From Sulfurimonas sp. (lineage in GTDB: Bacteria > Campylobacterota > Campylobacteria > Campylobacterales > Sulfurimonadaceae), in contig JAMOQK010000044.1 in NCBI GenBank assembly GCA_027064045.1, positions 1 to 40,305 on the forward strand: DNA of 40,305 nt, given 5' to 3'. Position numbers and translations under genes: made by a program. The notes below the pieces were generated by a model that was given only the letters and a program-made list of their open reading frames with translations, searched no databases and was not told the DNA's origin. Shown here piece by piece: positions 1-10,347 of the stretch (position 1 is its first letter; each line of letters opens with the position of its first letter).

Positions 1-306
1 GACAATATCAAAAGTGGCTACTCCCACACTGCCACACTAAACAAAGCACTAAAAAGTAAAAACATCAAACCACTTTTTAACAAATTAAGAGCAAAAAACT
101 CCATATCTTATTCAGGAAAAAGTAGAGAGTTCAGAGTGTTAAATCCAAGAAATTTTGAGATAAAAGAGTTTTATGAAAAAGAGATTATCTTAGTAGATGA
201 CATCATCACAACAGGAACTACACTCACTCAAGCCATACAAACGATACACTCAAACAAAAAAGAGGTACTTTTTTGTTTGACATTAGCAGACGCAGGACTA
301 AAATAG
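1..306 (+). CDS. ComF-family phosphoribosyltransferase, 3' partial (C-terminus only)
   Basis: Frame 1 open from base 1 to TAG at 304-306; translation ...IILVDDIITTGTTLTQAIQTIHSNKKEVLFCLTLADAGLK with PRPP-binding motif VDDIITTGTT typical of ComF/PRTases. Truncated by window edge. Confidence 0.82.
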   Translation, partial: DNIKSGYSHTATLNKALKSKNIKPLFNKLRAKNSISYSGKSREFRVLNPRNFEIKEFYEKEIILVDDIITTGTTLTQAIQTIHSNKKEVLFCLTLADAGLK

Positions 307-2112
307 CCCTTTTAAAAGACCACCTGCTTCTTTACCTAATTGTTTTTTCAACTCTTTTGAAATCGCTTTTTTAGCCTCTTTTTTCATAAGTGCAGTCGCA
401 TCAACCTCAACCTTAGGAGAGTTTACATCACCACTTAATTTTACAGTGATAGGGTTGTGGTTTGCCTCTATATCTATCTTAGATTTTATCTTTTTGGTTT
501 TTGTATTTAAATGAGTATTTTTTGTTTTTATAGAAGAAGTATTTGATTTTAAATCAAGTGAAGCTAAAATATTTTCTTTGTTTATATCTGCTCCAACATC
601 ACCTTTAAATACTTCAGCACACATATCAATCTTAGCATACTGTTTTATAAGTGCAAATACCTGATTTTTTGTAAATTTTCCATCAACTAAATGACCATCA
701 AGTTTACCTTTTTTATGAACCAAGTTATAATCAACTTTTGCATTTAAATGTGATTTAAAAATCTCAGGGTAAATCAACATATGTAAAATATCTAAAGTTT
801 GCACAGATGTCAAATCTGCATGAAAATCATCATTATGAAGTTTTGCATCAAGTTTTCCACCAGCTATATTTGAATGAGCTGTAAAATCCAAATCTTTTGC
901 TTTTTTTATCTCTCCGTTGGCAGTGATACCACCTCTCATATGTCTCTCAGTTACAAAGTAAAGTTTATCTAAAGATGGCACTTTTACAACATAATCACTC
1001 ACCAAAGAACTATCAGATAATTTAAAAGTAGCTTTTTTTACATCCAAATTTGCTAATGATGTCCTTAGTTTCATCGCTGTATCTATTTTTTTTGTTTTTA
1101 TATTATTTACCATCGAGAGTGCATATTTAAACTTTGGCATAAGAGATTTAAACTTATAAACTTTAGTTAGATGTTTATTATCCAACTTTCCATTCATACT
1201 AACTCTATTTACCAAGTCACCCTCTTTACCTTTTAGAGTACCTTTTAGTTTTAAATCTCCTTTTACATCTACATTTGTTATAGGTTTTAAAACTGCCAAC
1301 TCTTTTACATCAACACCATATTTTATATCCATTTTTAAAGGTTGAGGGGTAACTTTCCCTGATGAACTTAATTTTGCAAGATTTGAACTAAGCAAATAAA
1401 TATAATCAACATCATCCCCTTTTAGTTTTGCATCAAGGTTCATACTAAAAGCAGTTTGAGGGATACTAACATTAAAATCACTTTTCATTATCTTAGTATT
1501 TAATCTGCCATTTTTAGTTCGAAGCTTAATATCTCCATCCATGGCATGTGGAGTTATATCTTTAAAGTTTATATCAAGATTTATATCTGAAGATGCGTAA
1601 GCACTTTGATTTAACATATAAAGAAGTTTAGATAATTTAAGTGTATCAATCTTAGCAATAATAGAAGTTGGATTTAACTCAGTAAGTTCAACATGGTAAG
1701 TTGTGTTACTTTTTGCAACATCACTTATACCATCAACTTCTATAAAAGCCATATCTCCTTTAACTTTACCATTTGTATAAAAATCTCCATGCAATAGCAA
1801 ATTTGTTACAGGTTTAAGTGTGGTAAGATTTTTAAATTTTACATCATAATTCACATCAAAAGCTTGAGAGAAAAGAGAGTATGTACCTTTTATATATACT
1901 GTATTTTCTTTATTTAAATGCAACACTATATTAAAGTCACTCATACTAAGGGAAAAAACCTCAAGCTTACTATCTAACTTCGTTTGCTCTTTTATTTTTC
2001 CTTCAATTATAGGACTTAATATACTATTTCCAAAAGATGTAAAGGCAAAAACATATACCACTACAACTAAACCAATCAAAATACCGACTAACCATCCTAA
2101 AAACTTCATCAT
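298..2112 (-). CDS. AsmA-like / DUF748-type membrane-anchored protein (604 aa)
   Basis: N-terminal TM segment (FLGWLVGILIGLVVVVYVFAF), long beta-rich repetitive body, AsmA-like architecture; convergent with and overlapping comF by 9 nt. Confidence 0.6.
   Translation of the reverse strand: MMKFLGWLVGILIGLVVVVYVFAFTSFGNSILSPIIEGKIKEQTKLDSKLEVFSLSMSDFNIVLHLNKENTVYIKGTYSLFSQAFDVNYDVKFKNLTTLKPVTNLLLHGDFYTNGKVKGDMAFIEVDGISDVAKSNTTYHVELTELNPTSIIAKIDTLKLSKLLYMLNQSAYASSDINLDINFKDITPHAMDGDIKLRTKNGRLNTKIMKSDFNVSIPQTAFSMNLDAKLKGDDVDYIYLLSSNLAKLSSSGKVTPQPLKMDIKYGVDVKELAVLKPITNVDVKGDLKLKGTLKGKEGDLVNRVSMNGKLDNKHLTKVYKFKSLMPKFKYALSMVNNIKTKKIDTAMKLRTSLANLDVKKATFKLSDSSLVSDYVVKVPSLDKLYFVTERHMRGGITANGEIKKAKDLDFTAHSNIAGGKLDAKLHNDDFHADLTSVQTLDILHMLIYPEIFKSHLNAKVDYNLVHKKGKLDGHLVDGKFTKNQVFALIKQYAKIDMCAEVFKGDVGADINKENILASLDLKSNTSSIKTKNTHLNTKTKKIKSKIDIEANHNPITVKLSGDVNSPKVEVDATALMKKEAKKAISKELKKQLGKEAGGLLKGLF
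1542..1552 (+). repeat. TGGCATGTGGA motif copy
   Basis: Exact 11-mer, inside the AsmA-like gene (antisense reads PHA). Confidence 0.8.
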
Positions 2113-2222
2113 CTACTCCAAAACTTTTATATTTCTAATAATACTCAAATTATCCTTTAATATTCAAAAGTTTAAACTTGATACAATAAGGCTAAAGGTT
2201 ATTAAATAAAAACATTTAACTC

Positions 2223-2251
2223 TTGACATTGTTACACTCAATATGTATAAT
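2223..2251 (+). promoter_or_regulatory. Consensus sigma70 promoter of grpE-dnaK: TTGACA (2223-2228), 17-bp spacer, TATAAT (2246-2251)
   Basis: Both hexamers match consensus perfectly with 17-bp spacing; about 38 nt upstream of the grpE ATG; SD-like AAAGGAG between. Confidence 0.75.
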
Positions 2252-2289
2252 AACAACATCTTTTTAGAAAAAGGAGTGATTTAATAACT

Positions 2290-2853
2290 ATGTCTAAACG
2301 AAACAATAAAGAATTACAAGAAGAACCTCTACTAAATGAAGAGGGAAATATAGAGATAAATACAGATGAAGCTGAGGCTGAAGCAGAAGCGGTTGAAAAT
2401 GAATTTAATCTTTTACAAGCTGAAATGGCTGAACTAAAAGATAAGTATGCACGAGTTCATGCAGATTTTGAAAATGTGAAAAAGAGACTTGAAAGGGAAA
2501 AATACACAGCAGTTGAATATGCAAATGAAAAATTTGCAAAAGATATGATACCTGTTATAGATGCTCTTGATGGTGCTTTAAACTCTATCAACACAGATGC
2601 CGACAAAGCTGAACTTTTTGATAAACTAAAAGAAGGGGTGGAACTTACACATAAACAACTTTTAACCTCTTTAGAAAAACATGGTGTTACAAAAGTAAAC
2701 CATGATGAAGCTTTTGACCCAAATATTCATAATGCAGTGCAAAGCGTTGATAGTAAAGATGTTGAAAGTGGACAAATAGTTCAAACTTTCCAAACTGGAT
2801 ACAAATATAAAAATAGACCACTTCGTGAGGCTATGGTTATAGTTGCAAATTAG
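2290..2853 (+). CDS. grpE: Nucleotide exchange factor GrpE
   Basis: 187 aa; acidic N-terminus, coiled coil, ...YARVHADFENVKKRLEREK... and C-terminal GYKYKNRPLREAMVIVAN; directly upstream of dnaK. Confidence 0.95.
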   Translation: MSKRNNKELQEEPLLNEEGNIEINTDEAEAEAEAVENEFNLLQAEMAELKDKYARVHADFENVKKRLEREKYTAVEYANEKFAKDMIPVIDALDGALNSINTDADKAELFDKLKEGVELTHKQLLTSLEKHGVTKVNHDEAFDPNIHNAVQSVDSKDVESGQIVQTFQTGYKYKNRPLREAMVIVAN

Positions 2854-2857
2854 TCAG

Positions 2858-2915
2858 TGCCACTTAGGTGGCAGAATAAAATTTTAAAACATTGTAGAAT
2901 TTCACTGTTTTAAAA
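2858..2915 (+). promoter_or_regulatory. Two tandem hairpins in the grpE-dnaK intergenic region
   Basis: TGCCAC-TTAG-GTGGCA (2858-2873) and TTTTAAAACA-N14-TGTTTTAAAA (2882-2915), both perfect inverted repeats. Confidence 0.55.
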
Positions 2916-2954
2916 AATACATTATATAAAAATACAAAATCAAAGGAAAATAAT

Positions 2955-4841
2955 ATGAGTAAAGTAATAGGAATAGATTTAGGAACAACAAACTCTTGTG
3001 TAGCAGTTTATGAAGGTGGTGAAGCTAAAATCATCCCAAATGCAGAGGGTAAAAACACAACTCCATCAGTTGTAGCATTTACTGATAAAGGTGAAGTTTT
3101 AGTTGGTGATCCAGCAAAAAGACAAGCTATCACAAACCCTGAGAAAACAATCTCATCTATCAAAAGAATCATGGGTCTTATGATGAATGAAGAAAATGCA
3201 AAAGAAGCACACGATAAAGTAACTTATAATATAGTAGATAAAGATGGTAGTGCTGCTGTTGATGTAGCTGGAAAAATTTACACTCCTCAAGAGATAAGTG
3301 CTAAAATCCTTAGCAAACTAAAAGAAGATGCAGAGAGCTACCTTGGTGGTAAAGTAACTGATGCAGTTATCACAGTTCCAGCATACTTTAATGATAGCCA
3401 AAGAAAAGCTACAAAAGATGCAGGTACTATCGCAGGATTAAATGTACTAAGAATTATCAATGAGCCAACTGCTTCTGCACTTGCTTATGGACTAGAGTCT
3501 AAAAGTGAAGAAAATGTACTTGTTTATGACCTTGGTGGTGGTACTTTTGATGTTACTACACTAGAGATTAGTGATGGTACTTTTGAAGTTCTTTCAACTG
3601 ATGGTAATGCATTTTTAGGTGGTGATGACTTTGATAACAAAATCGTTGACTTCTTAAATGATGAGTTTAAATCAACTCACGGTATTGAGCTTAAAAACGA
3701 CAAGATGGCTCTTCAAAGATTAAAAGATGCAGCTGAAAATGCTAAAAAAGAGTTAAGTAGTGCAACTGAAACTGAGATAAACCTACCATTTATCACTATG
3801 ACAGAAGCAGGACCTCAACACTTAGTTGTAAAACTAACTCGTGCAAAATTTGAGGGTATGATTGCTAATCTTATAGATGAGACTATGGAACATATCAAAA
3901 CAGCTATGAAAGAAGCAGATCTTGATAATAACGAAATCAAAGAGATTATCATGGTTGGTGGTTCAACTCGTGTTCCTGCTGTTCAAGAAGCAGTAAGTAA
4001 ATTCTTTGGTGGGAAAGAGCTTAACAAAGGTGTAAACCCTGATGAAGTTGTTGCTGCTGGTGCTGCTATTCAAGGTGGTGTTTTAAGAGGTGATGTTAAA
4101 GATGTTCTACTTCTTGATGTTACTCCACTTTCACTTGGAATTGAGACTTTAGGTGGTGTTGCTACTAAAATCATTGAAAAAGGTACAACAATACCAGTTA
4201 AAAAATCTCAAATTTTCTCAACTGCAGAAGACAACCAACCAGCTGTAAGCATATCAGTTGTTCAAGGTGAAAGAGAATTTGCAAAAGACAATAAATCTTT
4301 AGGTCTTTTTGAGTTAGGTGATATTCCACCAGCTCCAAGAGGTGTGCCACAAATCGAAGTTACTTTTGATATTGATGCAAATGGTATCTTAACTGTTAGC
4401 TCAACTGATAAAGGTACAGGTAAATCTCAATCTATCACAATCAGTGGTTCTTCAGGACTAAGTGAAGAAGAGATTGAAAAAATGGTACAAGATGCAGAAG
4501 CACACAAAGCTGAAGATGAAGAAAGAAAAGCTATGGTTGATTTAAGAAACCAATCAGATGCTCTTATAGCTCAAACTGAAAAATCAGTAGAAGAAATGGG
4601 TGATAAACTTGAAGCTGAAGAAAAAGCGAAAATTGAAGCTGCAGTAACTGACCTAAAAGAAACTCTAAAAGATGAAAATTCTACTAAAGAGCAAATTGAA
4701 GAAAAAGTAAAAGCATTAACTGAAGCTGCTCACAAAATGGCAGAAGAGATGTACAAAAAAGAACAAGCTGGTGAAGCAGGACAAGCTGATACTAAAGCTA
4801 AAAAAGATGACGATGATGTTATCGACGCAGAGATAGAATAA
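2955..4841 (+). CDS. dnaK: Molecular chaperone DnaK (Hsp70)
   Basis: 628 aa; [49 protein letters not shown]-terminus. Confidence 0.98.
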   Translation: MSKVIGIDLGTTNSCVAVYEGGEAKIIPNAEGKNTTPSVVAFTDKGEVLVGDPAKRQAITNPEKTISSIKRIMGLMMNEENAKEAHDKVTYNIVDKDGSAAVDVAGKIYTPQEISAKILSKLKEDAESYLGGKVTDAVITVPAYFNDSQRKATKDAGTIAGLNVLRIINEPTASALAYGLESKSEENVLVYDLGGGTFDVTTLEISDGTFEVLSTDGNAFLGGDDFDNKIVDFLNDEFKSTHGIELKNDKMALQRLKDAAENAKKELSSATETEINLPFITMTEAGPQHLVVKLTRAKFEGMIANLIDETMEHIKTAMKEADLDNNEIKEIIMVGGSTRVPAVQEAVSKFFGGKELNKGVNPDEVVAAGAAIQGGVLRGDVKDVLLLDVTPLSLGIETLGGVATKIIEKGTTIPVKKSQIFSTAEDNQPAVSISVVQGEREFAKDNKSLGLFELGDIPPAPRGVPQIEVTFDIDANGILTVSSTDKGTGKSQSITISGSSGLSEEEIEKMVQDAEAHKAEDEERKAMVDLRNQSDALIAQTEKSVEEMGDKLEAEEKAKIEAAVTDLKETLKDENSTKEQIEEKVKALTEAAHKMAEEMYKKEQAGEAGQADTKAKKDDDDVIDAEIE

Positions 4842-4849
4842 TCTCTTAT

Positions 4850-4871
4850 TCCACATGCCATGGCATGTGGA
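4850..4871. terminator. 22-bp perfect palindrome TCCACATGCCATGGCATGTGGA between convergent dnaK and pflA; two head-to-head copies of the TGGCATGTGGA motif, possible bidirectional terminator
   Basis: Perfect dyad symmetry read directly; located 9 nt after the dnaK stop and 25 nt from the pflA stop. Confidence 0.55.
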
Positions 4872-4895
4872 TCTTTCAAAAATTAACATCTCCTC

Positions 4896-7265
4896 CTAAA
4901 GATTTTTAGCATCTTTGGCTAGTTTTGCCCAAGCAGAAGACGGATCTGCTTTTATCGCTTCATCATAAGCTTTTTGAGCATTTTCCTCTTGCCATAATTT
5001 AGAATATACTGCACCTAGAAGATATTTTTGTCTTGCTCTTTGGGTTGGTGTCAACTTAATATTATCTAAAGATTTTATAACCTCTAAAGCTTTAGTATCA
5101 TTTCCTTTATCTATATATGCTTGATAGAGAGTAAATTCTACAAATGGACTTTGTGCATAAGATAATGATTCTTTTTGTATTTTCATAACTTCTTGAGCAT
5201 ATTTAATAATTAAATTATTGTCTTTTAGCTGACTTCCTATATTTATAACTGCTACATATCTATCTATGTCTTTATAACTAATACCATATACTTCTTGGAT
5301 TTTAACAATAGCATCTATCATTTTATCATTTTTTTCAAGTCTTTGATATGTATCAAAAAGCACTCTATAAACATCAAAATATTTAGATTTTTTATCATCT
5401 TCTATAAGTGATATTAACTCTTTTGAAGCTTGAAGTACCTCACTATAGTTACCAGTTGCAAAATCAACTTTTATATACCTGTAAAGCCATTTTTTTCTTT
5501 CATCTAAATCTTTTGATTTTAAATGTCTTAAAGCTATTTTTTTAGCTAATAAGAAATCAGCTCCTTTCATGGAACATTCATAAATACCATTATCCCACTT
5601 AGCAGATAAAGAAATTTTATAGTTTGTAGATATACTTAAAACATCTCTACACTCTCGTAGTTTTAAAGACTCTTTCATAGCACCAATAGCTGCCTCTTTA
5701 ACTAGCTCTTTAGATTTAGGATACAAACCTTCATCCAAAGAGGCAAGTGCATCTTTTAAATCCAATACTTCATTATATTTTTTATTTTTTAGAAGTAAAT
5801 TTGCCTTTTCATATAGTGCCTTATCCCCAATCATATCATTTTTATATTTTTTGATTAATTCATCATAATGATTTAATTTAGTTGTTAGATTTTCATCACC
5901 AACATCAAAGAATAAAGAATCTTTTGCTTCTTTTACTTCATCTTCAAAAGTACCATATTTAAAAGTATTTAGATATTTATTTAAAGCTTTTAAAGCTTCC
6001 TCTTTTTTATCAGTTTTAGATAACCATATACCTCTATCTTTTAATAAATTTTCATATTCATCATGATTTATATCTATCTGATCTAAAATAGCTTTAGCCA
6101 TTGCGGCAGCTGTTGCATAATCCCCTCCATCAGCAAAACTATACATCATATCCATAGAGGTAACTAAATCATTCATTAGAAAGTCAGGTTTAGCTTTAAT
6201 TATCTTTATAATATATTTTGCAGCCTCCTTCGCATTAGTATTTTCTATATAGTATTTTGCAAGATCATATGCAGCAGTAGATGCAACTTCAATGTCATCA
6301 GTTTGTACAAGTGCCTTTTTATACAATTTCAAAGCTTCTTTTATACCACCTGAAGACTCAAGCATCTCACCATTATAAATATAACCCCACTGAGCATAAA
6401 CAGAATCTCCATGTTCACTATATAGCCTATCGAAAAAATAATCTGCATCTACACTCATACCAACCATGGCATATGCCCGTGCAACCAATGATAAAACTTC
6501 TGCTATATTTTCATCTGAGGAAAACTCTTTTAGATATATCTTTGCCACATCTATAGTATTGTCATAATCTTTAAGGCTCATATATACTTTTATCTTATAA
6601 AAAAGCAACTCTGCTCTAAAAAGTGAATCAGGATAGTTTTGCACAACTTCATTAATAAGATCTAAACACTCTTCATATTTTTTTTCACTATAATATTTCT
6701 TAATTTTTATATAGTTAGCAACATCTTTAACTTTTTTAATATATACAGGTTTACCATCCATATCTAAACCACCTACAAAAGGCAATTTATCACTACTTAG
6801 TGTAAAAGGAAAGTTTATAGCTACATCTGATTTTTTTTCTTTTTTTATATATGGTATATTTTCTTTATAACCTATAATCAACCAATGTTTAGATAGTTTT
6901 GCATCTGCTTTAAAAATCGTATCTTCTTGTGATAAATTAAAAATCATAGGGTAAAGTTTCATCTTATAATATGCTTTTATAACTATAAAAAAAGTTTTGT
7001 TTTTAACCTGAGAAGTGATACTGAAAAAATCATTTTCTATTGTTTTAAATTTCTTTGTAGGTTGTTCGCTAAAAGCACAAATGATTTTTTCAACAACATC
7101 TAAATCAGATTTAATCTCTTGACACAAAAACTCTTTTGAATCTTTAAGATGAAGTGTAGAATAAGATTGAAAATTCTCTTGCGCACCAGTAAGAGAAACT
7201 TCTAGTGCGTAAAGATTTGGAATACCAAAAATAATCAAAAGGGCAAAGAATATATCTCTTAACAA
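4896..7265 (-). CDS. pflA: PflA-like TPR protein (paralysed-flagellum protein A; flagellar motor medial disk)
   Basis: 789 aa, signal peptide, multiple TPR-like repeats, immediately downstream of nuoN. In Campylobacter jejuni pflA (Cj1565c, ~788 aa) also sits next to nuoN (Cj1566c). TTG start. Confidence 0.8.
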   Translation of the reverse strand: MLRDIFFALLIIFGIPNLYALEVSLTGAQENFQSYSTLHLKDSKEFLCQEIKSDLDVVEKIICAFSEQPTKKFKTIENDFFSITSQVKNKTFFIVIKAYYKMKLYPMIFNLSQEDTIFKADAKLSKHWLIIGYKENIPYIKKEKKSDVAINFPFTLSSDKLPFVGGLDMDGKPVYIKKVKDVANYIKIKKYYSEKKYEECLDLINEVVQNYPDSLFRAELLFYKIKVYMSLKDYDNTIDVAKIYLKEFSSDENIAEVLSLVARAYAMVGMSVDADYFFDRLYSEHGDSVYAQWGYIYNGEMLESSGGIKEALKLYKKALVQTDDIEVASTAAYDLAKYYIENTNAKEAAKYIIKIIKAKPDFLMNDLVTSMDMMYSFADGGDYATAAAMAKAILDQIDINHDEYENLLKDRGIWLSKTDKKEEALKALNKYLNTFKYGTFEDEVKEAKDSLFFDVGDENLTTKLNHYDELIKKYKNDMIGDKALYEKANLLLKNKKYNEVLDLKDALASLDEGLYPKSKELVKEAAIGAMKESLKLRECRDVLSISTNYKISLSAKWDNGIYECSMKGADFLLAKKIALRHLKSKDLDERKKWLYRYIKVDFATGNYSEVLQASKELISLIEDDKKSKYFDVYRVLFDTYQRLEKNDKMIDAIVKIQEVYGISYKDIDRYVAVINIGSQLKDNNLIIKYAQEVMKIQKESLSYAQSPFVEFTLYQAYIDKGNDTKALEVIKSLDNIKLTPTQRARQKYLLGAVYSKLWQEENAQKAYDEAIKADPSSAWAKLAKDAKNL

Positions 7266-7285
7266 CCTTTACCCCTTTTTTTTAT

Positions 7286-8794
7286 CTAGTACCCACTATT
7301 ATATACAAATGCTGTTATAAACTCTAAAAGTGGATTTACAGCTACAAAAGCAAATATAGTTCCCACAGCAGCAAAACCAATGATAGATTTTAAAGCCAGT
7401 GTTGCATTTGATACATACATATGTCCATCATTACCCATAATCGGCTCTTTCATAAACATATATACTATAAGTTTTAAGTAGTAATAACCAGCTATAGCCG
7501 AGTTAAGTGCCATAATAAGTGCCAATATAGTATATCCACCTGAAACAGCTGAAGATATCATATAAAGTTTACCCCAAAATAGTGCAAAAGGTGGTACACC
7601 TGCAAGACTTAACATAAATAAAGCCATAATAGTAGCAGCAACTGGTGCTGTTTTTATCATACCTGCAAATTTATCATAACTATGGTCACTTGTTTGATAA
7701 TCTGGAAGGTGTTTTTGACGAGAAATCCATAGCATACTAAATGAACCAAGATTAGTAAAACTAAACAATATCCAATATAAAAGCAAAGCAGTATTTGACT
7801 GAGTAGTTCCTATAAGTATAGCTGCCATAACAAAACCAGCATGAGAAATAGAACTATATGCCAACATTCTTTTAACATCTGTTTGTACTAATGCCCACAT
7901 ATTTGCCAAAGTCATTGTAAGAACAACAACAATATAAAGTATCACTTCTAACCAAACAACACCACTATGGATTAAAAATTCAAAAAATCTCATAGCAACT
8001 ATAAAAGTAGCTATTTTTGGTACGATTGACATATAACCTGCCATAGACGCACTCGCACCCTCATAAACATCTGGCGCCCAAGTATGAAATGGTACAAGAG
8101 ATAGTTTAAATCCAAGCGCTCCGAGTAAGAAAACAACACCAATCAATACATAACCAATATCTGCATAATGATTTGCAGCTAAAACAGATGCTATCTGATT
8201 GATTTCAATACTTCCAGTTAAAGCATAAAGTACCATAGAACCAAAACTAAAGAAACCAGCAGCTAAAGCACCCATTGTAAAGTACTTAACAGCAGCTTCA
8301 AAAGATTTAGCACGGTTATGCATAGCAATTAGCGTATATAACGCTAAAGATGCAGTTTCAAGCCCAACAAACACAAGAATTAGATTATCAGTTGCAACCA
8401 TAAATTGGAATCCACCAATCATAAATAAGAAAAGTGCAAAAAATTCTGGATAACTAAACTCATGGAAACGCTTATGTGTTAATGATAATGGGATAAATAA
8501 CATTGAAGCACCCACTATTATAAACTGAGAAATAATAGCTAAACCATCAACAAGCATAACATCAAATGCACCTGTAACTATGCCATCTTGACTAAATATA
8601 CCAGCAGATTCAAGTAAAGAACCAAAATCCATTACTAGAAAAAGAAGACTTAACATTACATAAAGTGACTTATCTGAATTACTTTTAAACAGATCAACAA
8701 TTAAAATTAACAATGCCCCAGCAATTGGGATAAGCATCGGTGCGAGAGTCATCAAGTTTAATGACTCTAAAGAAATATTTACTGGCGCTAACAT
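7286..8794 (-). CDS. nuoN: NADH-quinone oxidoreductase subunit N
   Basis: 502 aa polytopic, proton-translocation family motifs ([15 protein letters not shown]), last nuo gene of operon. Confidence 0.95.
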   Translation of the reverse strand: MLAPVNISLESLNLMTLAPMLIPIAGALLILIVDLFKSNSDKSLYVMLSLLFLVMDFGSLLESAGIFSQDGIVTGAFDVMLVDGLAIISQFIIVGASMLFIPLSLTHKRFHEFSYPEFFALFLFMIGGFQFMVATDNLILVFVGLETASLALYTLIAMHNRAKSFEAAVKYFTMGALAAGFFSFGSMVLYALTGSIEINQIASVLAANHYADIGYVLIGVVFLLGALGFKLSLVPFHTWAPDVYEGASASMAGYMSIVPKIATFIVAMRFFEFLIHSGVVWLEVILYIVVVLTMTLANMWALVQTDVKRMLAYSSISHAGFVMAAILIGTTQSNTALLLYWILFSFTNLGSFSMLWISRQKHLPDYQTSDHSYDKFAGMIKTAPVAATIMALFMLSLAGVPPFALFWGKLYMISSAVSGGYTILALIMALNSAIAGYYYLKLIVYMFMKEPIMGNDGHMYVSNATLALKSIIGFAAVGTIFAFVAVNPLLEFITAFVYNSGY

Positions 8795-10344
8795 TAGTGT
8801 GCCTCCTCTGCAGAAGTTCTAGTAACTTCAACTTTATCTAAAGTTGGTATTCTAGATTTTGCTTCGTCTGTAATAGATTTATCATGCATCAGTTGAACAA
8901 CTGATTCAACAGAATTGTTAATTGGATTAAGTAATACTTTTGGATAAACACCTAACCAAACAGTGATAACCACCAATGGAATCAATGCAATAAGTTCCCT
9001 TTTATTTACATCTGGAAGATTTTTATTTTCTTCTATTGTAACTTCACCAAAAAACATTTTTTTATAAGCTGCTAACATATAGATAGCACCAACAATAATA
9101 GCTGTACCAGCTAGCAGTGTTAAGATATGTGATTGTTGATAAAATCCTAATAAACTTAAAAACTCACCAACAAAGTTGATAGTAAGTGGAAGTCCAACAG
9201 AGGCCATCATCATGATACCAAAAATAGTTGCATATCTAGGCATAACATGAGCCAAGCCACCAAATTGATCCATCATTTTAGTGTGTCTTCTATCATAAAT
9301 CACACCAACAAGCAAGAACAATGCACCTGAGACAACACCATGAGCTATCATTAAGAAGATAGAACCACTAATACCTTCAACATTTAAAGCAAATGTACCA
9401 AGAATTATAACACCCATATGTGAAACTGATGAATAAGCAACAACCTGCTTAACATCTTCTTGAGCATAAGCAACCATCGCTGTATATATAATCATTATAA
9501 TAGCTAATACAGCTACAGGATACATAAAGTACACAGAAGCATCTGGGAAAAGTGGCAATGAAAAACGGATAAACGCATATGTACCCATTTTAAGTAAAAT
9601 TGCCGCTAATATTACAGAACCAATAGTTGGTGCTTGACCGTGGGCATACGGTAACCATGTATGAAATGGAAACATAGGAACCTTGATAGCAAAACCCATA
9701 AAAAATGCCAAGAACAACCAAAGCTGAAAACTCTCTGGTAAAACAAGTCTATACCAATCAAGTATCGCAAAACTCCACACACCTGTCGCTTGATAATAAA
9801 AATATGCCATAAATAACATACCAACCAACATAACAAGTGAACCTGCAAATGTATATAAAAAGAATTTAACAGAAGCATAAACTCTTAAAGGTCCACCCCA
9901 TGCACCGATAAGGTAAAGCATCGGCACAAGTGAAAGTTCCCAAAATACATAAAATAAAATCGCATCAAGCGCAACAAATACACCAGCCATTGTCATCTGT
10001 AAAAATAAAAGTGTAATTATCATGTTTTTCACATCTTTTGTATCGGTAAGTGAAGCTATACCAATCATAGTAAAAAATGCTGCCAATATAACAATAAACA
10101 AAGAGATACCATCTATCCCTATAGTATAGTTGATTCCAAATGCTGGAACTAATGGGAGATTTTCCATAAACTGCATACCAGAAGCAGTCGAATCAAAAGA
10201 AAACCAAAGAATCATTGCAAATACAAACTCTATAAATGCAACAGACACACCATAACTTCTAATACTATCTTTATGAATTGCAAATCCAAACACTGCTGCC
10301 AATGCTGGAAAGAAAATTAAAATCGATAAAATATGATCTAACAT
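8794..10344 (-). CDS. nuoM: NADH-quinone oxidoreductase subunit M
   Basis: 516 aa; ...[25 protein letters not shown]..., [12 protein letters not shown]. Confidence 0.96.
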   Translation of the reverse strand: MLDHILSILIFFPALAAVFGFAIHKDSIRSYGVSVAFIEFVFAMILWFSFDSTASGMQFMENLPLVPAFGINYTIGIDGISLFIVILAAFFTMIGIASLTDTKDVKNMIITLLFLQMTMAGVFVALDAILFYVFWELSLVPMLYLIGAWGGPLRVYASVKFFLYTFAGSLVMLVGMLFMAYFYYQATGVWSFAILDWYRLVLPESFQLWLFLAFFMGFAIKVPMFPFHTWLPYAHGQAPTIGSVILAAILLKMGTYAFIRFSLPLFPDASVYFMYPVAVLAIIMIIYTAMVAYAQEDVKQVVAYSSVSHMGVIILGTFALNVEGISGSIFLMIAHGVVSGALFLLVGVIYDRRHTKMMDQFGGLAHVMPRYATIFGIMMMASVGLPLTINFVGEFLSLLGFYQQSHILTLLAGTAIIVGAIYMLAAYKKMFFGEVTIEENKNLPDVNKRELIALIPLVVITVWLGVYPKVLLNPINNSVESVVQLMHDKSITDEAKSRIPTLDKVEVTRTSAEEAH

Positions 10345-10347
10345 CTA

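Noticed and set aside
4700-4889. Minus-strand ORF (ATG at 4889, about 57 aa) starting after an AGGAGG-like stretch at the end of pflA and reading through the palindrome into dnaK antisense
   Set aside because: SD-to-ATG spacing is only about 2 nt, the sequence is entirely antisense to conserved dnaK, and composition is not protein-like.
6281-6556. Plus-strand 91-aa ORF
   Set aside because: Antisense within pflA; His/Leu-rich composition typical of shadow ORFs in AT-rich genes.
6831-6846. T8-C-T7 tract in pflA (A7-G-A8 on the coding strand) as a phase-variable switch
   Set aside because: Encodes Lys codons (KKEKK) in a 33%-GC-type genome where such runs are common; no evidence of slippage. 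Reads would be needed.
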